Under the pieces are notes generated by a model. That model saw nothing but the letters and a program-made list of their open reading frames with translations, did no database searches and was not told where the DNA came from. A stretch of DNA of 49,137 bases, taken from Planctomycetota bacterium (GTDB lineage Bacteria; Planctomycetota; Phycisphaerae; Phycisphaerales; SM1A02). The stretch's first letter is position 1. Each line of letters begins with the position of its first letter. A program made the translations under genes and the position numbers. Where the stretch lies: contig JADFOJ010000014.1 in assembly GCA_022562915.1 (NCBI GenBank), positions 1 through 49,137 on the forward strand, in the 5' to 3' direction. Below are positions 26,674 to 36,505 of this stretch, piece after piece.

Positions 26674-28152
26674 ATGCCCGACACGACCGTCACACCCGAG
26701 CATTCCGGCGAGGCCTCCGCGAACGTCAAGATCGAGGACGTCGGTCCCGCGCTCAAGCGGCTGACGATCACGATCTCCCCGGAGGTCGTCATGGAGAAGC
26801 TCGAGGAGTCGATCGGGGCACTGGGGCACGAGACGACCATGCCGGGTTTTCGGAGGGGCAAGGCCCCCCGCCGGCTGCTGGAGCGGCGGTTCGGCACCAC
26901 GGTCCGCAACGAGACGAAGAACCGACTCATTGCCGATGCCTATGCCAAGGCGGTCGAGGAGCACGGTATCCAGCCGGTGGGCGAGCCGGAGCCCACGGAG
27001 CCCGCTGACTCGCTCGAGCTGGTCGCGGGCAAGCCGTTGTCGTTCGCGATCGAGGTCGAGGTGGCGCCGAGCTTCGAGTTACCGGTCCTTGAAGGCATCG
27101 CCATCAAGAAGCCGTTGCTGGAGATACGCGACGAGCACGTGGAGGATCGGATCGACCGGCAGAGGCGCAGGCACGGCGAGTTGAATCCAATCACCGGAGA
27201 CTTCCAGCCCGACGACCGGCTGCTCGGCCAGGTGTCCGTGACCAAGCGGGGCGATGAATCGCCTCTGTTCGAGAACGAGCAGGCCGTCATCATCTGTCCT
27301 GGCGCCGAGGACGGAGGCAAGGGGCCCGTGCTCGGCATGATGATCGACGGGCTGGCCGACATCCTCAAGGGCCGCAGCGTGGGTGACACGCTTACGATCG
27401 AGGCGGTCGCGTCCGAGGGGCACGAACGCGAGGACGTCCGCGGCGCGACCCTCGTCATCTCGTTCCGGATCATGGGCGCACAGCGCCCGGCGCCGGCGAC
27501 CCTGGAGCAGCTCCTGGAGATCTTCTCCGTCGAGACCGTGGAGATCCTTCGCGAGCAGATGCGCATGGCGCTTCAGCACCAGCGCGACCAGGAGCAGGCC
27601 TCCGCCATGCGAGAGCAGGTCTACAAGCACCTGCTCAATGCGGTCGAGATGGAGCTCCCCGAGAAACTGTCCGCCAGCCAGGCGTTGCGAACCGTGGAAG
27701 GCCAGCGGGTCGAACTGCTCGACCGTGGCATGCCGCCGGACGAGGTCGAACGCGAGCTGGCCGAGATGCGCAACGATTCGGAAGCGCAGGCTCGTGATCG
27801 GCTGAAACTGTTCTTCCTCATGCGACGGCTCGGCGACCACTTCAAGATCGATGTCACCGAACAGGAGGTCAACGGCCGCATCGCCGCGATTGCGGCCCAG
27901 CACGGCCAGCGCCCCGATCAGCTCCGGACCGAACTGGTCAAGACCGGCAGGATCAACGAGGTGGCCCGGATGGTCTTCGAGCAGAAGGCGGCCGACCGCG
28001 TGATCGCCATCGCGAAGATAGAGGACGTCACGGCGGATGAGTGGAACGAGTTGCTCATCGCCGAAAAGGGCGGCGCGGCGGCGAAGACGACGACGACGAA
28101 GAAGGGTACCGGGCAGAAGACGTCCGGGAAGGCCACGACCAGGAAGTCGTAA
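26674..28152 (+). CDS. tig: Trigger factor, ribosome-associated chaperone
   Basis: 492 aa, longer than the usual 430-450. The N-terminal ribosome-binding signature GFRRGKAPRRLLERRFG is clear at about 50-66. The middle part (about 170-270) is a weak FKBP-like peptidyl-prolyl isomerase domain whose active-site residues I cannot identify, so it may be inactive. The long helical C-terminal domain forms the chaperone cradle. The end is a low-complexity Lys/Thr tail (TTTTKKGTGQKTSGKATTRK), partly coded by an ACG run. Binds nascent chains at the ribosome exit. It opens the block with clpX, rpmB, dnaG and rpoD. Confidence 0.92.
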   Translation: MPDTTVTPEHSGEASANVKIEDVGPALKRLTITISPEVVMEKLEESIGALGHETTMPGFRRGKAPRRLLERRFGTTVRNETKNRLIADAYAKAVEEHGIQPVGEPEPTEPADSLELVAGKPLSFAIEVEVAPSFELPVLEGIAIKKPLLEIRDEHVEDRIDRQRRRHGELNPITGDFQPDDRLLGQVSVTKRGDESPLFENEQAVIICPGAEDGGKGPVLGMMIDGLADILKGRSVGDTLTIEAVASEGHEREDVRGATLVISFRIMGAQRPAPATLEQLLEIFSVETVEILREQMRMALQHQRDQEQASAMREQVYKHLLNAVEMELPEKLSASQALRTVEGQRVELLDRGMPPDEVERELAEMRNDSEAQARDRLKLFFLMRRLGDHFKIDVTEQEVNGRIAAIAAQHGQRPDQLRTELVKTGRINEVARMVFEQKAADRVIAIAKIEDVTADEWNELLIAEKGGAAAKTTTTKKGTGQKTSGKATTRKS

Positions 28153-28197
28153 CGTCCCCGGCCCCCGGTGCGCACGGACCCCTGCGGCACGGCGCCG

Positions 28198-28203
28198 TAG
28201 AAT
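28198..28203 (+). promoter_or_regulatory. -10-like TAGAAT ahead of the SHOCT-like gene
   Basis: TAGAAT ends 6 bases before the ATG at 28210, with no Shine-Dalgarno site between. Confidence 0.45.
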
Positions 28204-28209
28204 CACCAT

Positions 28210-28491
28210 ATGTCCGGCTCCCCCGGTTCGCTCTTCAATGAAGTCGTGCCCTGGCTGGCGGCGCTGGCGGTGGTCGTGGTGGTCGGCGCGATCGCGATCT
28301 GGCTGATAAGACGGACCATGGGGACGGACACTGCGTCCGGGGCCGGCGGCTTCACGCTCCAGGACCTGCGCGACATGCACGCGTCGGGCCGGATCAGCGA
28401 CGATGAGTTCCAGCGGGCACGGGATTCACTAATCGGACGTTTGTCGGAACCGCCCGCCCCCAAGGACGGAAGTGATGACGCGTCCGCCTGA
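28210..28491 (+). CDS. Small membrane protein with SHOCT-like domain
   Basis: 93 aa. One membrane helix ([19 protein letters not shown], about 15-33), then the short C-terminal SHOCT-type motif [25 protein letters not shown] (given by its ends: LQDLRDMH at about 51 to RDSL near 75), which is usual at the ends of small membrane or oligomerising proteins. It lies between tig and clpX, a place where many bacteria carry clpP. Function unknown. Confidence 0.75.
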   Translation: MSGSPGSLFNEVVPWLAALAVVVVVGAIAIWLIRRTMGTDTASGAGGFTLQDLRDMHASGRISDDEFQRARDSLIGRLSEPPAPKDGSDDASA

Positions 28492-28652
28492 TAATTCCGT
28501 GGCCGATCCTTGCCGTGATCGCAATCCGTGCCACAGTATGTGAATCGGAGTGGATCCTTTTAGAGACCTCGGGCATGAAGCCCGATACACTACCGGCATG
28601 GGGCATGTCGTCGATCGGTCCCTGGCCGCCGCGCGTCGAGATTCAGATTCAT

Positions 28653-30083
28653 ATGAGTAGTTCACAGCAGTATGACCCCACCCGGGTGCCGGTGCCGCTG
28701 GATGCAGCCGGTTCCGGCGGAAGCCGGCGAGGCCCTTCCAAGAGCACCGAAGGCGCCGGTGGTCGGTCGGGCGGCACCGGCGGTGGGCTCGGCGTTGGCG
28801 GTGGCGGCGAAGGAGGCGGCGGTTTCCGCGGACGCAAGGTGACCACCTGCTCCTTCTGCGGCAAGACCTCCCGCGAGGTCGGACCGATGGTCGAGGGGCC
28901 CAACGACATCTACATCTGCTCCAACTGCACCGACCTGTGCCAGAACATCTTCCGGCAGGAGCGGCGGCGGGTCTCCACCGCCACGCCCTTGTTCTCGGCG
29001 ATCCCCATCCCGCGACAGATCAAGGAGTTCCTCGATCAGTACGTCATCGGTCAGGATCGGGCCAAGAAGGCGCTTGCGGTGGCCGTGCACAATCATTACA
29101 AGCGGCTTACCCAGATCGAGAACGAGGAATCCCCGGTCGAGCTGGACAAGTCCAACGTCCTGTTGATCGGCCCCACGGGGACGGGCAAGACCCTGCTCGC
29201 CCGTACGCTCGCCCGCATTTTGAACGTGCCGTTCGCCATCGGTGATGCGACGACGCTGACCGAGGCCGGCTACGTCGGCGAGGATGTCGAGAACCTGCTG
29301 CTCAAGCTGCTCCAGGCAGCCGACTACGATCTGGAGGCGGCGCAGCGCGGCATCATCTATATCGACGAGATCGACAAGATCGGCAAGACGTCCCAGAACG
29401 TCTCGATTACCCGCGACGTCTCCGGCGAGGGCGTGCAGCAATCGCTTCTGAAGATGCTCGAGGGGACGCTGGCCAACGTGCCGCCACAAGGTGGTCGCAA
29501 GCATCCCGAGCAGCAGTACATCCAGATGGACACGACACACATCCTGTTCATTTGCGGCGGATCGTTCGTCGGTATCGAGGACATCATCCGCAAGCGCCTC
29601 GGCAGACAGCGCATCGGGTTCTCCGCGGAGGTGCCCGGTGACATGTCCAAGCAGGCGCGTGCCAGCGAGGTTCTCGTCCAGGTGACGCCCCAGGACGTGC
29701 TCCAGTTCGGGCTGATCCCTGAACTCGTCGGTCGCCTGCCGCTGCTGTGCCCGCTCATGCCGCTCGATCGCGACGCCCTCGTGCAGATCCTCACGGAGCC
29801 GAAGAACGCGCTGACCAAACAGTACGAGCACATGTTCAGCCTGGAGGGGGCGAAGCTGGAGTTCACCCAGGACGCCCTGGACCTGCTCGCCGACCGGGCC
29901 ATGACGCGCGACACGGGCGCTCGCGCCCTTCGGGCGGTCCTCGACGATTTCATGCTCGATGTCATGTACGAACTGCCGGAAGCGCAGTCCAGCGGGGTGA
30001 CGTACATTCTCGACGCCGAGTCGATCGAGAACGGCGTCACGCTTGCCCAGATGCCGCAGCGGCGGGCGAAAGAGTCCGCGTAG
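28653..30083 (+). CDS. clpX: ATP-dependent Clp protease ATP-binding subunit ClpX
   Basis: 476 aa; usual length is about 420, the excess being an N-terminal Gly-rich extension (residues 20-60). The zinc-binding domain has Cys66, Cys69, Cys89 and Cys92. Walker A is GPTGTGKT (173-180), Walker B IIYIDE (234-239), and the substrate-gripping pore loop GYVG (207-209 region). RIGF in [11 protein letters not shown] lies where the IGF loop docks to ClpP. So ClpXP unfolding and degradation of tagged proteins is expected, although clpP is not nearby. No clear Shine-Dalgarno site is seen before the ATG at 28653; the frame is open upstream but looks non-coding. Confidence 0.95.
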   Translation: MSSSQQYDPTRVPVPLDAAGSGGSRRGPSKSTEGAGGRSGGTGGGLGVGGGGEGGGGFRGRKVTTCSFCGKTSREVGPMVEGPNDIYICSNCTDLCQNIFRQERRRVSTATPLFSAIPIPRQIKEFLDQYVIGQDRAKKALAVAVHNHYKRLTQIENEESPVELDKSNVLLIGPTGTGKTLLARTLARILNVPFAIGDATTLTEAGYVGEDVENLLLKLLQAADYDLEAAQRGIIYIDEIDKIGKTSQNVSITRDVSGEGVQQSLLKMLEGTLANVPPQGGRKHPEQQYIQMDTTHILFICGGSFVGIEDIIRKRLGRQRIGFSAEVPGDMSKQARASEVLVQVTPQDVLQFGLIPELVGRLPLLCPLMPLDRDALVQILTEPKNALTKQYEHMFSLEGAKLEFTQDALDLLADRAMTRDTGARALRAVLDDFMLDVMYELPEAQSSGVTYILDAESIENGVTLAQMPQRRAKESA

Positions 30084-30104
30084 GTCTTCCGGGTGGCACG
30101 GAAG

Positions 30105-30132
30105 TTGCCTCTCGCCGGGCCCCCGCTATACT
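30105..30132 (+). promoter_or_regulatory. Promoter of rpmB
   Basis: TTGCCT (30105-30110), a 16-base spacer and TATACT (30127-30132), the best sigma-70-like promoter in the window. The ATG is 9 bases after the -10, so the transcript should begin at or within a few bases of the start codon. Confidence 0.7.
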
Positions 30133-30141
30133 CTCCCCGCC

Positions 30142-30414
30142 ATGCCCCGCGTCTGCTATTTCACCGGCGTCCGCACCACCCGCGGCAACAGGATCCGCAC
30201 CCGTGGCCGCGCGAAGCACCTCGGCGGCGTCGGAACCAAGATCACCTCCTGTACCCGGCGTGCGTTCAAGCCGAATCTGCAGACGGTCACCGCGGTGATC
30301 GACGGCACGCCCAGGCGCATCAAGGTGTCGACGCGGGCGATGCGTCAGGGGCTGGTCATCAAGCCGCTGAAACGCAAGTACGCGTACACGCGCAAGCAGC
30401 AGCAGGCCACCTGA
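30142..30414 (+). CDS. rpmB: 50S ribosomal protein L28
   Basis: 90 aa. It begins MPRVCYFTGVRTTRGNRIRT, and RAFKPNLQTVTAV followed by STRAMRQGLVIKPLK is the diagnostic L28 pattern. A part of the large ribosomal subunit. There is no Shine-Dalgarno site; the strong promoter 9 bases upstream implies leaderless translation, which is notable for a gene that must be expressed strongly. The start gives the normal length. Confidence 0.95.
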   Translation: MPRVCYFTGVRTTRGNRIRTRGRAKHLGGVGTKITSCTRRAFKPNLQTVTAVIDGTPRRIKVSTRAMRQGLVIKPLKRKYAYTRKQQQAT

Positions 30415-30776
30415 CGACACCCCCGGCCGGTCGCGGCGTGCAAACCGTGCGCCTGTTCAGGACAGGTCGCCCCGCGAGGGCACGATGCCCCTTGGGGGCC
30501 GTCTTCTCACGAAACCCCGGATTTTGGCGTTCTTCATTTGACCCGGGTGAGTTACGGCGTACCGTTTTCGTCAGATTCGCCTTGCACGCATACCACTCGG
30601 GGAAAAGACTCCCGGTTCTCCCGTCACCTGCACGGGCACACAGACCGGTTGCTCCCAAAAACGACGCGCGTGCGAGTCGAGGCCACTCAGGTTGACAGTT
30701 GGCGGTGCGACCATCGATGCGCTCACCGGCGTACCCGGCCGGTGACCGCGGGCGGCGTTCGAGGTCGTGTGTACGC
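30415..30776 (+). other. Intergenic region before dnaG, no gene seen
   Basis: 362 bases without a convincing ORF; the open frames here are Arg-rich and look like noise. TTGACA at 30693-30698 by eye (within CAGGTTGACAGTTGG) is a possible -35 for dnaG, but no good -10 follows at 16-18 bases. No terminator stem with T-run was found after rpmB. Confidence 0.4.
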
Positions 30777-32726
30777 ATGGATTGCGAGAGGCTTACCTGG
30801 AGCGTGTCTGCGTTGACTGACAGGACGGACGTTGACCGGATTCGTGATGCCGTGGATCTGGTCGCGCTGATCGGCGAGCACGTTCCCCTGCGCCCGAAGG
30901 GGCGGGAGCACGTCGGGCTCTGTCCGTTCCACGACGACCACACCCCGTCGCTCGCCGTCGTCACCCACAAGGGCAACGCCTTCTACAAGTGCCATGCGTG
31001 CGCCGCGGCCGGGGACGCCTACAACTTCGTGCAGGACTATCACAAGATGACGTTCCCCGAGGCGCTCAAGTTCCTCGCGGACCGGACGGGTATCACGCTC
31101 AGCCGGGGCCGGAACGCGCCGCGGACGAGCACCCGGCCGGCGGGCAGCGAGCTGCGGCGGGCCAATGCGGTGGCCGCCTCGTTCTACCGGGAGGTCCTGG
31201 CCGGCGACCCTCGCGGCGCCACCGCCCGGACCATGGTGTGCGATCGCGGCATAGACGATGACACGGCCCGGCAGTTCATGATCGGCGCGGCACCCGACCA
31301 ATGGGAGAGCCTGGCGCCGCACGCCGCGCGGCAGGACGTCTCGATCGCGGCCCTGGTCGGGGCCGGTCTGCTCAAACCGCGTTCCGGCGGCAACGGACAC
31401 TACGACACGTTCCGCAACCGTCTCATCTTCCCGATCTGCGACGAGTTGGGCCGGCCGGTTGCCTTCGGCGGCCGCGCGCTCGATCCGGATGACGAGCCGA
31501 AGTACCTCAACAGCCCGGAGAGCCCCGTTTTTCACAAGTCCCGGACGCTCTATGGATTGCACCTGGCCAAGCGAGCCGTCATCGACACGCGGCAGGTGAT
31601 CGTGACCGAGGGCTACACGGATGTCGTGGCGTGTCACCAGGCGGGGCTGCCCAACGTCGTGGCGACCCTCGGCACGAGCCTGACCACCGATCACGTCCGG
31701 ATACTCACGCGGCTCTGCGAGGAGGTCGTGCTTGTCTTTGATGGCGACGAGGCCGGCCGTCGCGCCGCGGACCGGGCGGTGGCGCTGTTCTTCGCGGAGC
31801 CGATTGACGTGAAGATCTGCGTCCTGCCGGAGGGTCTTGATCCGGCGGACCTGCTGGCGCGGACCGACGGCGTCGAACGCTTCCGGGCCGCCGTGGACGC
31901 CGCGACGGACGCACTGGAATACAAGGTCTCCCGGCTGCAAGTGGAGCTCCGCGCCGCCCGGGGGCACGCGGGTCGCCAGCGCAGCCTGGCGAAACTGCTT
32001 GCGGAACTGGCCGGCCTGGGCTTCGATCGCCTGCCGGGGGTTCGCAAGCGGCCCGTGATCGCCCAGCTTGCCGACCTGCTGAAGGTTCGTATCGAGGATA
32101 TCGAGCAGGCAATGCCGCGCGGGCGATCCGAGCCGCCTCGTTCCCGCGTCGCCCGGACCGATGCCGACACCGAGCACAGCGTCGAGACCACCGCGTTGTG
32201 GTCCGAGCAGGCCGACGTTCCCCCGGCCCGGCGGCTTGCCGAGCGCGAACTCCTGGGCGTGCTCATCTACCAGCCGTCGCTTCGCCATGAGTTGGGTGGT
32301 GAGGAGCCCGGCGAGCCCGGTGAACCGGATGTCATGGCGAGCGTCCTGGAGCCGCAGCGGTTCATGGACCCTGCGCTGCGGCGCGTGGCGGAGGCCGTAT
32401 GGACCTGGCTGGCCAGGGATGACTCGTTCACCGTGCAGCAGCTCATGGCCGCACTGGACGATCCCGGCCTGCGCAACCTCGCGGGCGAGTTGTACATCGA
32501 AGCCGAGTGCCGGCTCGAGGCGGGTGAGCAGACCCCCGCCGAGTTTCTCCGGGACCGGTTCAACGCCCTCCGGCGGCTCGACAGTCGCGAACTGTATCGG
32601 CGCGATCTTGATGCCTATCGTCGATCACGGGGCACGTCAGGTGACGGCGCCCTCGAGAAGCTGCTGGAGCAGCGGCGAAAGCAAGGTTACATTCCGGAAG
32701 CGCTTCCAACACGTGGCCGAACCTGA
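30777..32726 (+). CDS. dnaG: DNA primase
   Basis: 649 aa, somewhat above the usual 580-620. The CHC2 zinc-binding domain has CPFH (49-52) and KCHACAAAG (71-79). The N-terminal primase core follows ([21 protein letters not shown]), then the TOPRIM domain with [12 protein letters not shown] and [12 protein letters not shown]. The C-terminal helicase-binding region is present but diverged. It makes RNA primers at the replication fork. The start could also be a GTG at 30804 (VSALTDRTD), which would remove nine residues; no Shine-Dalgarno site decides it. rpoD follows after 43 bp, as in the macromolecular synthesis operon. Confidence 0.95.
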   Translation: MDCERLTWSVSALTDRTDVDRIRDAVDLVALIGEHVPLRPKGREHVGLCPFHDDHTPSLAVVTHKGNAFYKCHACAAAGDAYNFVQDYHKMTFPEALKFLADRTGITLSRGRNAPRTSTRPAGSELRRANAVAASFYREVLAGDPRGATARTMVCDRGIDDDTARQFMIGAAPDQWESLAPHAARQDVSIAALVGAGLLKPRSGGNGHYDTFRNRLIFPICDELGRPVAFGGRALDPDDEPKYLNSPESPVFHKSRTLYGLHLAKRAVIDTRQVIVTEGYTDVVACHQAGLPNVVATLGTSLTTDHVRILTRLCEEVVLVFDGDEAGRRAADRAVALFFAEPIDVKICVLPEGLDPADLLARTDGVERFRAAVDAATDALEYKVSRLQVELRAARGHAGRQRSLAKLLAELAGLGFDRLPGVRKRPVIAQLADLLKVRIEDIEQAMPRGRSEPPRSRVARTDADTEHSVETTALWSEQADVPPARRLAERELLGVLIYQPSLRHELGGEEPGEPGEPDVMASVLEPQRFMDPALRRVAEAVWTWLARDDSFTVQQLMAALDDPGLRNLAGELYIEAECRLEAGEQTPAEFLRDRFNALRRLDSRELYRRDLDAYRRSRGTSGDGALEKLLEQRRKQGYIPEALPTRGRT

Positions 32727-32769
32727 TGGATCCTGTTGCGTCCGAACGGAACAGATTGGAGTGAACGCA

Positions 32770-34668
32770 GTGACCGCACTTTTTTCCGACCTGCATCCGA
32801 CTCTCCGTGACCTGATTCGCCTGTCCGCAAAGCGAAAGTGGATCAGTTACGAGGAGATCAATACGGCGTTGCCGGATGAGATGGTGGACCCGGAGAAGCT
32901 CGACGAGTTCCTGATCTCGATCGAGTCGCTGCAGATCAGCTTCATCGATGAGGAAGTGGTCCGGCTCAAGAAGTACCAGACCTTCCAGGCGCCGCTGCAG
33001 ACGAATCTGAAGTTCAAACGGGACGATCCGAAGAAGGGCGCCGCGGCGCCCAAGGTCCGGATTCACGAGGAAGACCCCTCCTCGCTCGAACACGACGGCC
33101 ACGGTGTCGACGCCGACCCGGACGCCGTCGCCAAGGACGAGGTGCTCGACGAAGCCGAAGCGCAGGCGGTCATCGAGGAGGCTCTCGCCGAGAGCGGCTC
33201 GAAACGGATCGATGATCCCATCCGCATGTACCTGACGCAGATGGGAACCATTCCCCTGCTCACGCGCGAGCAGGAGATCCGGCTCGCCAAGAAGATCGAG
33301 ACGACCCGGATGATCTTCCGCCGCCGCGTTCTCGAATCGGACTACGCCGCCGCCCAGGCCACGGACATTCTCCAGCAGGTGCACCAGGGCAGTCTTCCGT
33401 TTGACCGCACCGTGCGGATTTCCACCGCGGAGGAGAACGCCAAGGCGAAGATCGCCTTGCGGATTCCCGTCAACCTCGCCACCGTCCGCGGTCTGCTGGC
33501 CCTGAACCACGCCGCGTGGACGCAACTCCAGCAGCAGCCAGACAGGGAACAGACGCAGCAGACCATGCAGGCGCTCCATCGCCGGCGCCGCAAGCTCGCG
33601 ACGCTGCTGGAGGAATGCTGCCTCCGCACGGCCAAGATCCAGCCGCTGTTCCGCAAGCTCCAGTCGCTCAACAAGAAGCTCAAGCAACTCGAGGCGGAGC
33701 TGCGACGGGCCCGGAAACAGCCGGATCGCTACGACCCGGAGGACATCTACGTTCGCCGCGAGGAACTCGACGGCATCCGCGGGCTCGTCCTGGAGGAGCC
33801 CCAGCAGCTCGACCATCGCCTCCACGAGATCGAGAAGGTCTTCAACGAGTACGAGCAGGCCAAGCGCGACCTCTCCGGCGGCAACCTGCGACTGGTCGTG
33901 TCCATCGCCAAGAAGTATCGCAACCGGGGCCTCCCCTTCCTCGACATCATCCAGGAGGGCAACACCGGCCTCATGCGGGCGGTGGACAAGTACGAGTACA
34001 AGCGCGGCTACAAGTTCTCGACGTACGCGACCTGGTGGATCCGCCAGGCGATCACCCGGGCGATCGCCGATCACGCCCGGACGATCCGCGTGCCGGTCCA
34101 CATGATCGAGACGATGTCCAGGCTCCGCACGATCCAGAAGCACCTCGTGCAGGAACTCGGTCGCGAGCCTACCGTCTTGGAGATCGCCGAGCGCGCCGAG
34201 ATGTCGATCGACGAGACGCGGCGCGTCATGAAGATCTCGCGGCACCCGGTCAGTCTCGACCGGCCCGTCGGCGAGAGCGAGGACTCCCACTTCGGCGACT
34301 TCATCGAGGACGAGCGGCAGGTGGCGCCGTCGGAGACCGCCACGGGCGAGATGCTGCGGACTCGGATCAACGACGTGCTCAAGACGCTCACCTACCGCGA
34401 ACGTGAGATTCTCAAGCTCCGTTACGGCATCGGTGACGGGTACACCTATACGCTGGAGGAGGTCGGTCGCATCTTCAAGGTCACCCGCGAGCGGGTCCGG
34501 CAGGTCGAGTCCAAGGCGATCCGCAAGCTCCAGCACCCGGTCCGCAAGACGCGGCTGGCGAGCTTCCTGACCGGGAACAGCTACGAGTATGTCGACGTGA
34601 CGACGACGACGACGACCTCGACGTCGACCGCGACGCCCGCGCCCACGCCCACGACCGAGAAGCCGTGA
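32770..34668 (+). CDS. rpoD: RNA polymerase primary sigma factor, sigma-70
   Basis: 632 aa. GTG at 32770 is preferred, since GGAG lies 8 bases ahead; GTG at 32761 is possible. Region 1.1-like acidic part 1-70; region 1.2 from [19 protein letters not shown] (149-166). A long non-conserved region of about 180 residues with coiled-coil character precedes region 2 ([19 protein letters not shown], then [20 protein letters not shown]). Region 4 ends with [18 protein letters not shown] and [17 protein letters not shown]. It directs polymerase to housekeeping promoters. The C-terminal tail [20 protein letters not shown] is unusual and comes from an ACG run. Confidence 0.97.
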   Translation: MTALFSDLHPTLRDLIRLSAKRKWISYEEINTALPDEMVDPEKLDEFLISIESLQISFIDEEVVRLKKYQTFQAPLQTNLKFKRDDPKKGAAAPKVRIHEEDPSSLEHDGHGVDADPDAVAKDEVLDEAEAQAVIEEALAESGSKRIDDPIRMYLTQMGTIPLLTREQEIRLAKKIETTRMIFRRRVLESDYAAAQATDILQQVHQGSLPFDRTVRISTAEENAKAKIALRIPVNLATVRGLLALNHAAWTQLQQQPDREQTQQTMQALHRRRRKLATLLEECCLRTAKIQPLFRKLQSLNKKLKQLEAELRRARKQPDRYDPEDIYVRREELDGIRGLVLEEPQQLDHRLHEIEKVFNEYEQAKRDLSGGNLRLVVSIAKKYRNRGLPFLDIIQEGNTGLMRAVDKYEYKRGYKFSTYATWWIRQAITRAIADHARTIRVPVHMIETMSRLRTIQKHLVQELGREPTVLEIAERAEMSIDETRRVMKISRHPVSLDRPVGESEDSHFGDFIEDERQVAPSETATGEMLRTRINDVLKTLTYREREILKLRYGIGDGYTYTLEEVGRIFKVTRERVRQVESKAIRKLQHPVRKTRLASFLTGNSYEYVDVTTTTTTSTSTATPAPTPTTEKP

Positions 34669-34674
34669 TCGCGG

Positions 34675-35064
34675 TCATGTCGCGCGGCGGATGGTCGTGC
34701 TCTTGTCGCCCTCGCCCCGTCGGCGGTAATGCTGGAAGGCCGTTTCCCCGTCGGCAAAGTCGATGGCGGAGAACATGATCTCGGTCGGGCCGAGCGTCAG
34801 GATGTCGCCGTCGGTCAGCGACCGCTCGCGGTCGATACGCTCGTCGTTGATGGACGTGCCGTTGGCGCTGTCGAGATCTTCGGCAACGTAACGGTGATCG
34901 GCATCCTGTCGGATTCGCAGGTGCCGCCGCGAGACTGCCTCGTCGACGATCTGGATCGGGCTGCCGTCGTCGCGGCCGATCACCACCGACCGGCCCTTGA
35001 GCAGGTAGTAATCGCCCGAACTCGATCCGGTGATGATCAGCAGGGAGGCCATGGGCAGTGCCAT
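34675..35064 (-). CDS. FHA domain protein
   Basis: 129 aa, nearly all one forkhead-associated domain. GRDDGSPIQIVDEAVSRRH has the Gly-Arg and Ser-Arg-Arg-His phosphothreonine-binding residues, and DLDSANGTSIND the Asn-Gly-Thr loop. It should bind phospho-Thr partners, for example substrates of Ser/Thr kinases such as the one at 46874. The start at 35064 lacks a Shine-Dalgarno site; Met at residue 5 is an alternative. Convergent with rpoD, 6 bp between stops. The cloverleaf repeat lies upstream. Confidence 0.88.
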   Translation of the reverse strand: MALPMASLLIITGSSSGDYYLLKGRSVVIGRDDGSPIQIVDEAVSRRHLRIRQDADHRYVAEDLDSANGTSINDERIDRERSLTDGDILTLGPTEIMFSAIDFADGETAFQHYRRRGEGDKSTTIRRAT

Positions 35065-35110
35065 TGTTGCCTACCGGGCCCCATCTGGCAACGCTGCTAA
35101 ACTGGAACTC

Positions 35111-35215
35111 GGTGTGGCACGGTTGAGCGAGGCCGCCGGAGGCGGGCTCGCTCGGCCGTGGAGAGAGGTCCAACCACGGCCGACGTCGCTTTCGCGACGT
35201 CAACCGTGCCACACC
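35111..35215. repeat. GTGGCACGG palindrome, cloverleaf form
   Basis: A 105-bp element that tiles without a single unpaired base between parts. Closing stem 35111-35124 with 35202-35215 is 14 bp and perfect. Hairpin A 35125-35153 has stems GAGCGAG/CTCGCTC and CCGCC/GGCGG. Hairpin B 35154-35181 is GGCCGTGG/CCACGGCC with a 12-base loop. Hairpin C 35182-35201 is GACGTCGC/GCGACGTC with loop TTTC. It lies between the divergent FHA and cupin genes. Confidence 0.9.
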
Positions 35216-35235
35216 CGCCACACACGGAGCACGAC

Positions 35236-35679
35236 ATGCAAAGCGAGCAGGGTCCGGAGATAAAGGGCCACGACGGGATCACCATCATCCGGAACCACGA
35301 GAACTTCCGGGGCTGGAACAACATCCGCTACCGCGCCGGGATGTCCGGCAAGAACGTCGGTTCGAAGAGCCTCTCCATGAACGTCGCCACGGTGCCGCCG
35401 GGCGGCGTCGCCTATGCGCACGTCCACGACGGCTTCGAACTGATGCTGTACATCCTTCAGGGCCGAGTCCGGCACGACTACGGTCCGGGGCTCGTGCACA
35501 GCGTCGAGAATGCCGCCGGCGACTTCATCTTCATCGAGCCGGGGGTTCCCCACGAGGTCTACAACCTCTCCGAGACCGAGCCCGTCGTGGCCGTGGTGGC
35601 GCGGTCCGACGCCGACGAGTGGGACCGGATCATCCCCTACCCGCGCAAGGGCGAGACCGAGGCCTCCGCTCTGCCCTGA
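35236..35679 (+). CDS. Cupin domain protein
   Basis: 147 aa. The ATG at 35236 follows GGAG at 6-base spacing. A single cupin barrel: motif 1 is PPGGVAYAHVHDGFELMLYI with two His and a Glu able to hold metal, motif 2 is GDFIFIEPGVPHEVYNLSE. Such small cupins serve as sugar isomerases, oxygenases or sensors; the substrate is not evident. The gene for the ABC ATPase begins 47 bp downstream, but has its own promoter-like TATATT (35696-35701), so co-transcription is open. Confidence 0.88.
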   Translation: MQSEQGPEIKGHDGITIIRNHENFRGWNNIRYRAGMSGKNVGSKSLSMNVATVPPGGVAYAHVHDGFELMLYILQGRVRHDYGPGLVHSVENAAGDFIFIEPGVPHEVYNLSETEPVVAVVARSDADEWDRIIPYPRKGETEASALP

Positions 35680-35726
35680 ACCGGCTGTCATCTGGTATAT
35701 TTTCGATCCCTCCGAGCCCGCCGACG

Positions 35727-36500
35727 ATGAGCCAGAAGACCAACCATCCCTCCCCCACTGCCGCGACCGGAACCGTCGAGCCGCCGATGATCGAGGCGGT
35801 CGGTCTCACGAAGTACTACGGCAACTTCGCCGCCGTCGTGGGTGTCTCGTTCACCGTGCCGCGCGGCCAGGTGGCGGCGTTCCTGGGCCCCAACGGCGCC
35901 GGCAAGAGCACGACCATGAAACTGCTCACCGGCTACCTGGCGCCGTCCGCGGGCACCGCCCGGATAGCAGGACACGAGATGGCGAGCGACCGCCTTGCCG
36001 GGGCGGCGCGGCTGGGCTACCTGCCGGAGAACGGGCCGCTGTACGACGACATGACGCCGAAATCACTGCTGGAGTTCTTCGCCGCGGCGCGCGGCCTGCG
36101 CGGTGCGCGCCGCCGGGACCGCATCGAGGCGGTCATCGATCTGTGCGCATTGGGAACGGTCGTCGGCAAGGCGATCGGCAAGCTGTCGCGCGGATACCGC
36201 CAGCGCGTCGGCATGGCCCAGGTGCTGCTTCACGAGCCGGACGTGCTGATCATGGACGAGCCCACCGCGGGGCTCGACCCGAACCAGATCCGGGAGGTAC
36301 GCCAGACGATACGACGACTGGGGCGCGACAAGACCGTCCTGCTGTCCACCCACATCCTCCAGGAAGTGGAGGCCATGGCGGACCGCATCCTTTTGATCAA
36401 CGAGGGCCGGATCGTCTTCGACGGGACGGTCGAAGAGGTTCACGCCGGCGGCCGGACCCTCGACACCTGTTTCGCGGAACTCACTACGGCCACCGCCTGA
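35727..36500 (+). CDS. ABC transporter ATP-binding protein (GldA-like)
   Basis: 257 aa. Walker A is GPNGAGKST, the signature LSRGYRQRVG, Walker B VLIMDEPTAGLD, and the switch His is in LLSTHILQEVE. TKYYGNFAAV and GYLPENGPLYDDMTP are typical for the GldA/NatA branch. With the next two genes it forms the three-part Gld-like system GldA, GldF, GldG plus a DUF4340 protein. Energy supply for an ABC-2 exporter at the inner membrane; the cargo is unknown. The permease gene begins 5 bp downstream. Confidence 0.93.
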   Translation: MSQKTNHPSPTAATGTVEPPMIEAVGLTKYYGNFAAVVGVSFTVPRGQVAAFLGPNGAGKSTTMKLLTGYLAPSAGTARIAGHEMASDRLAGAARLGYLPENGPLYDDMTPKSLLEFFAAARGLRGARRRDRIEAVIDLCALGTVVGKAIGKLSRGYRQRVGMAQVLLHEPDVLIMDEPTAGLDPNQIREVRQTIRRLGRDKTVLLSTHILQEVEAMADRILLINEGRIVFDGTVEEVHAGGRTLDTCFAELTTATA

Positions 36501-36505
36501 ATGCC

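Noticed and set aside
30091..30101. A further copy of the GTGGCACGG repeat before rpmB
   Set aside because: Only 11 bases (GGGTGGCACGG) match and no arm or hairpin follows; chance or a very decayed trace.
30359..30976. A 205-codon minus-strand gene between rpmB and dnaG
   Set aside because: Covers coding sequence of both neighbours antisense, is Arg/Ser/Pro-rich, and has no motif or ribosome site.
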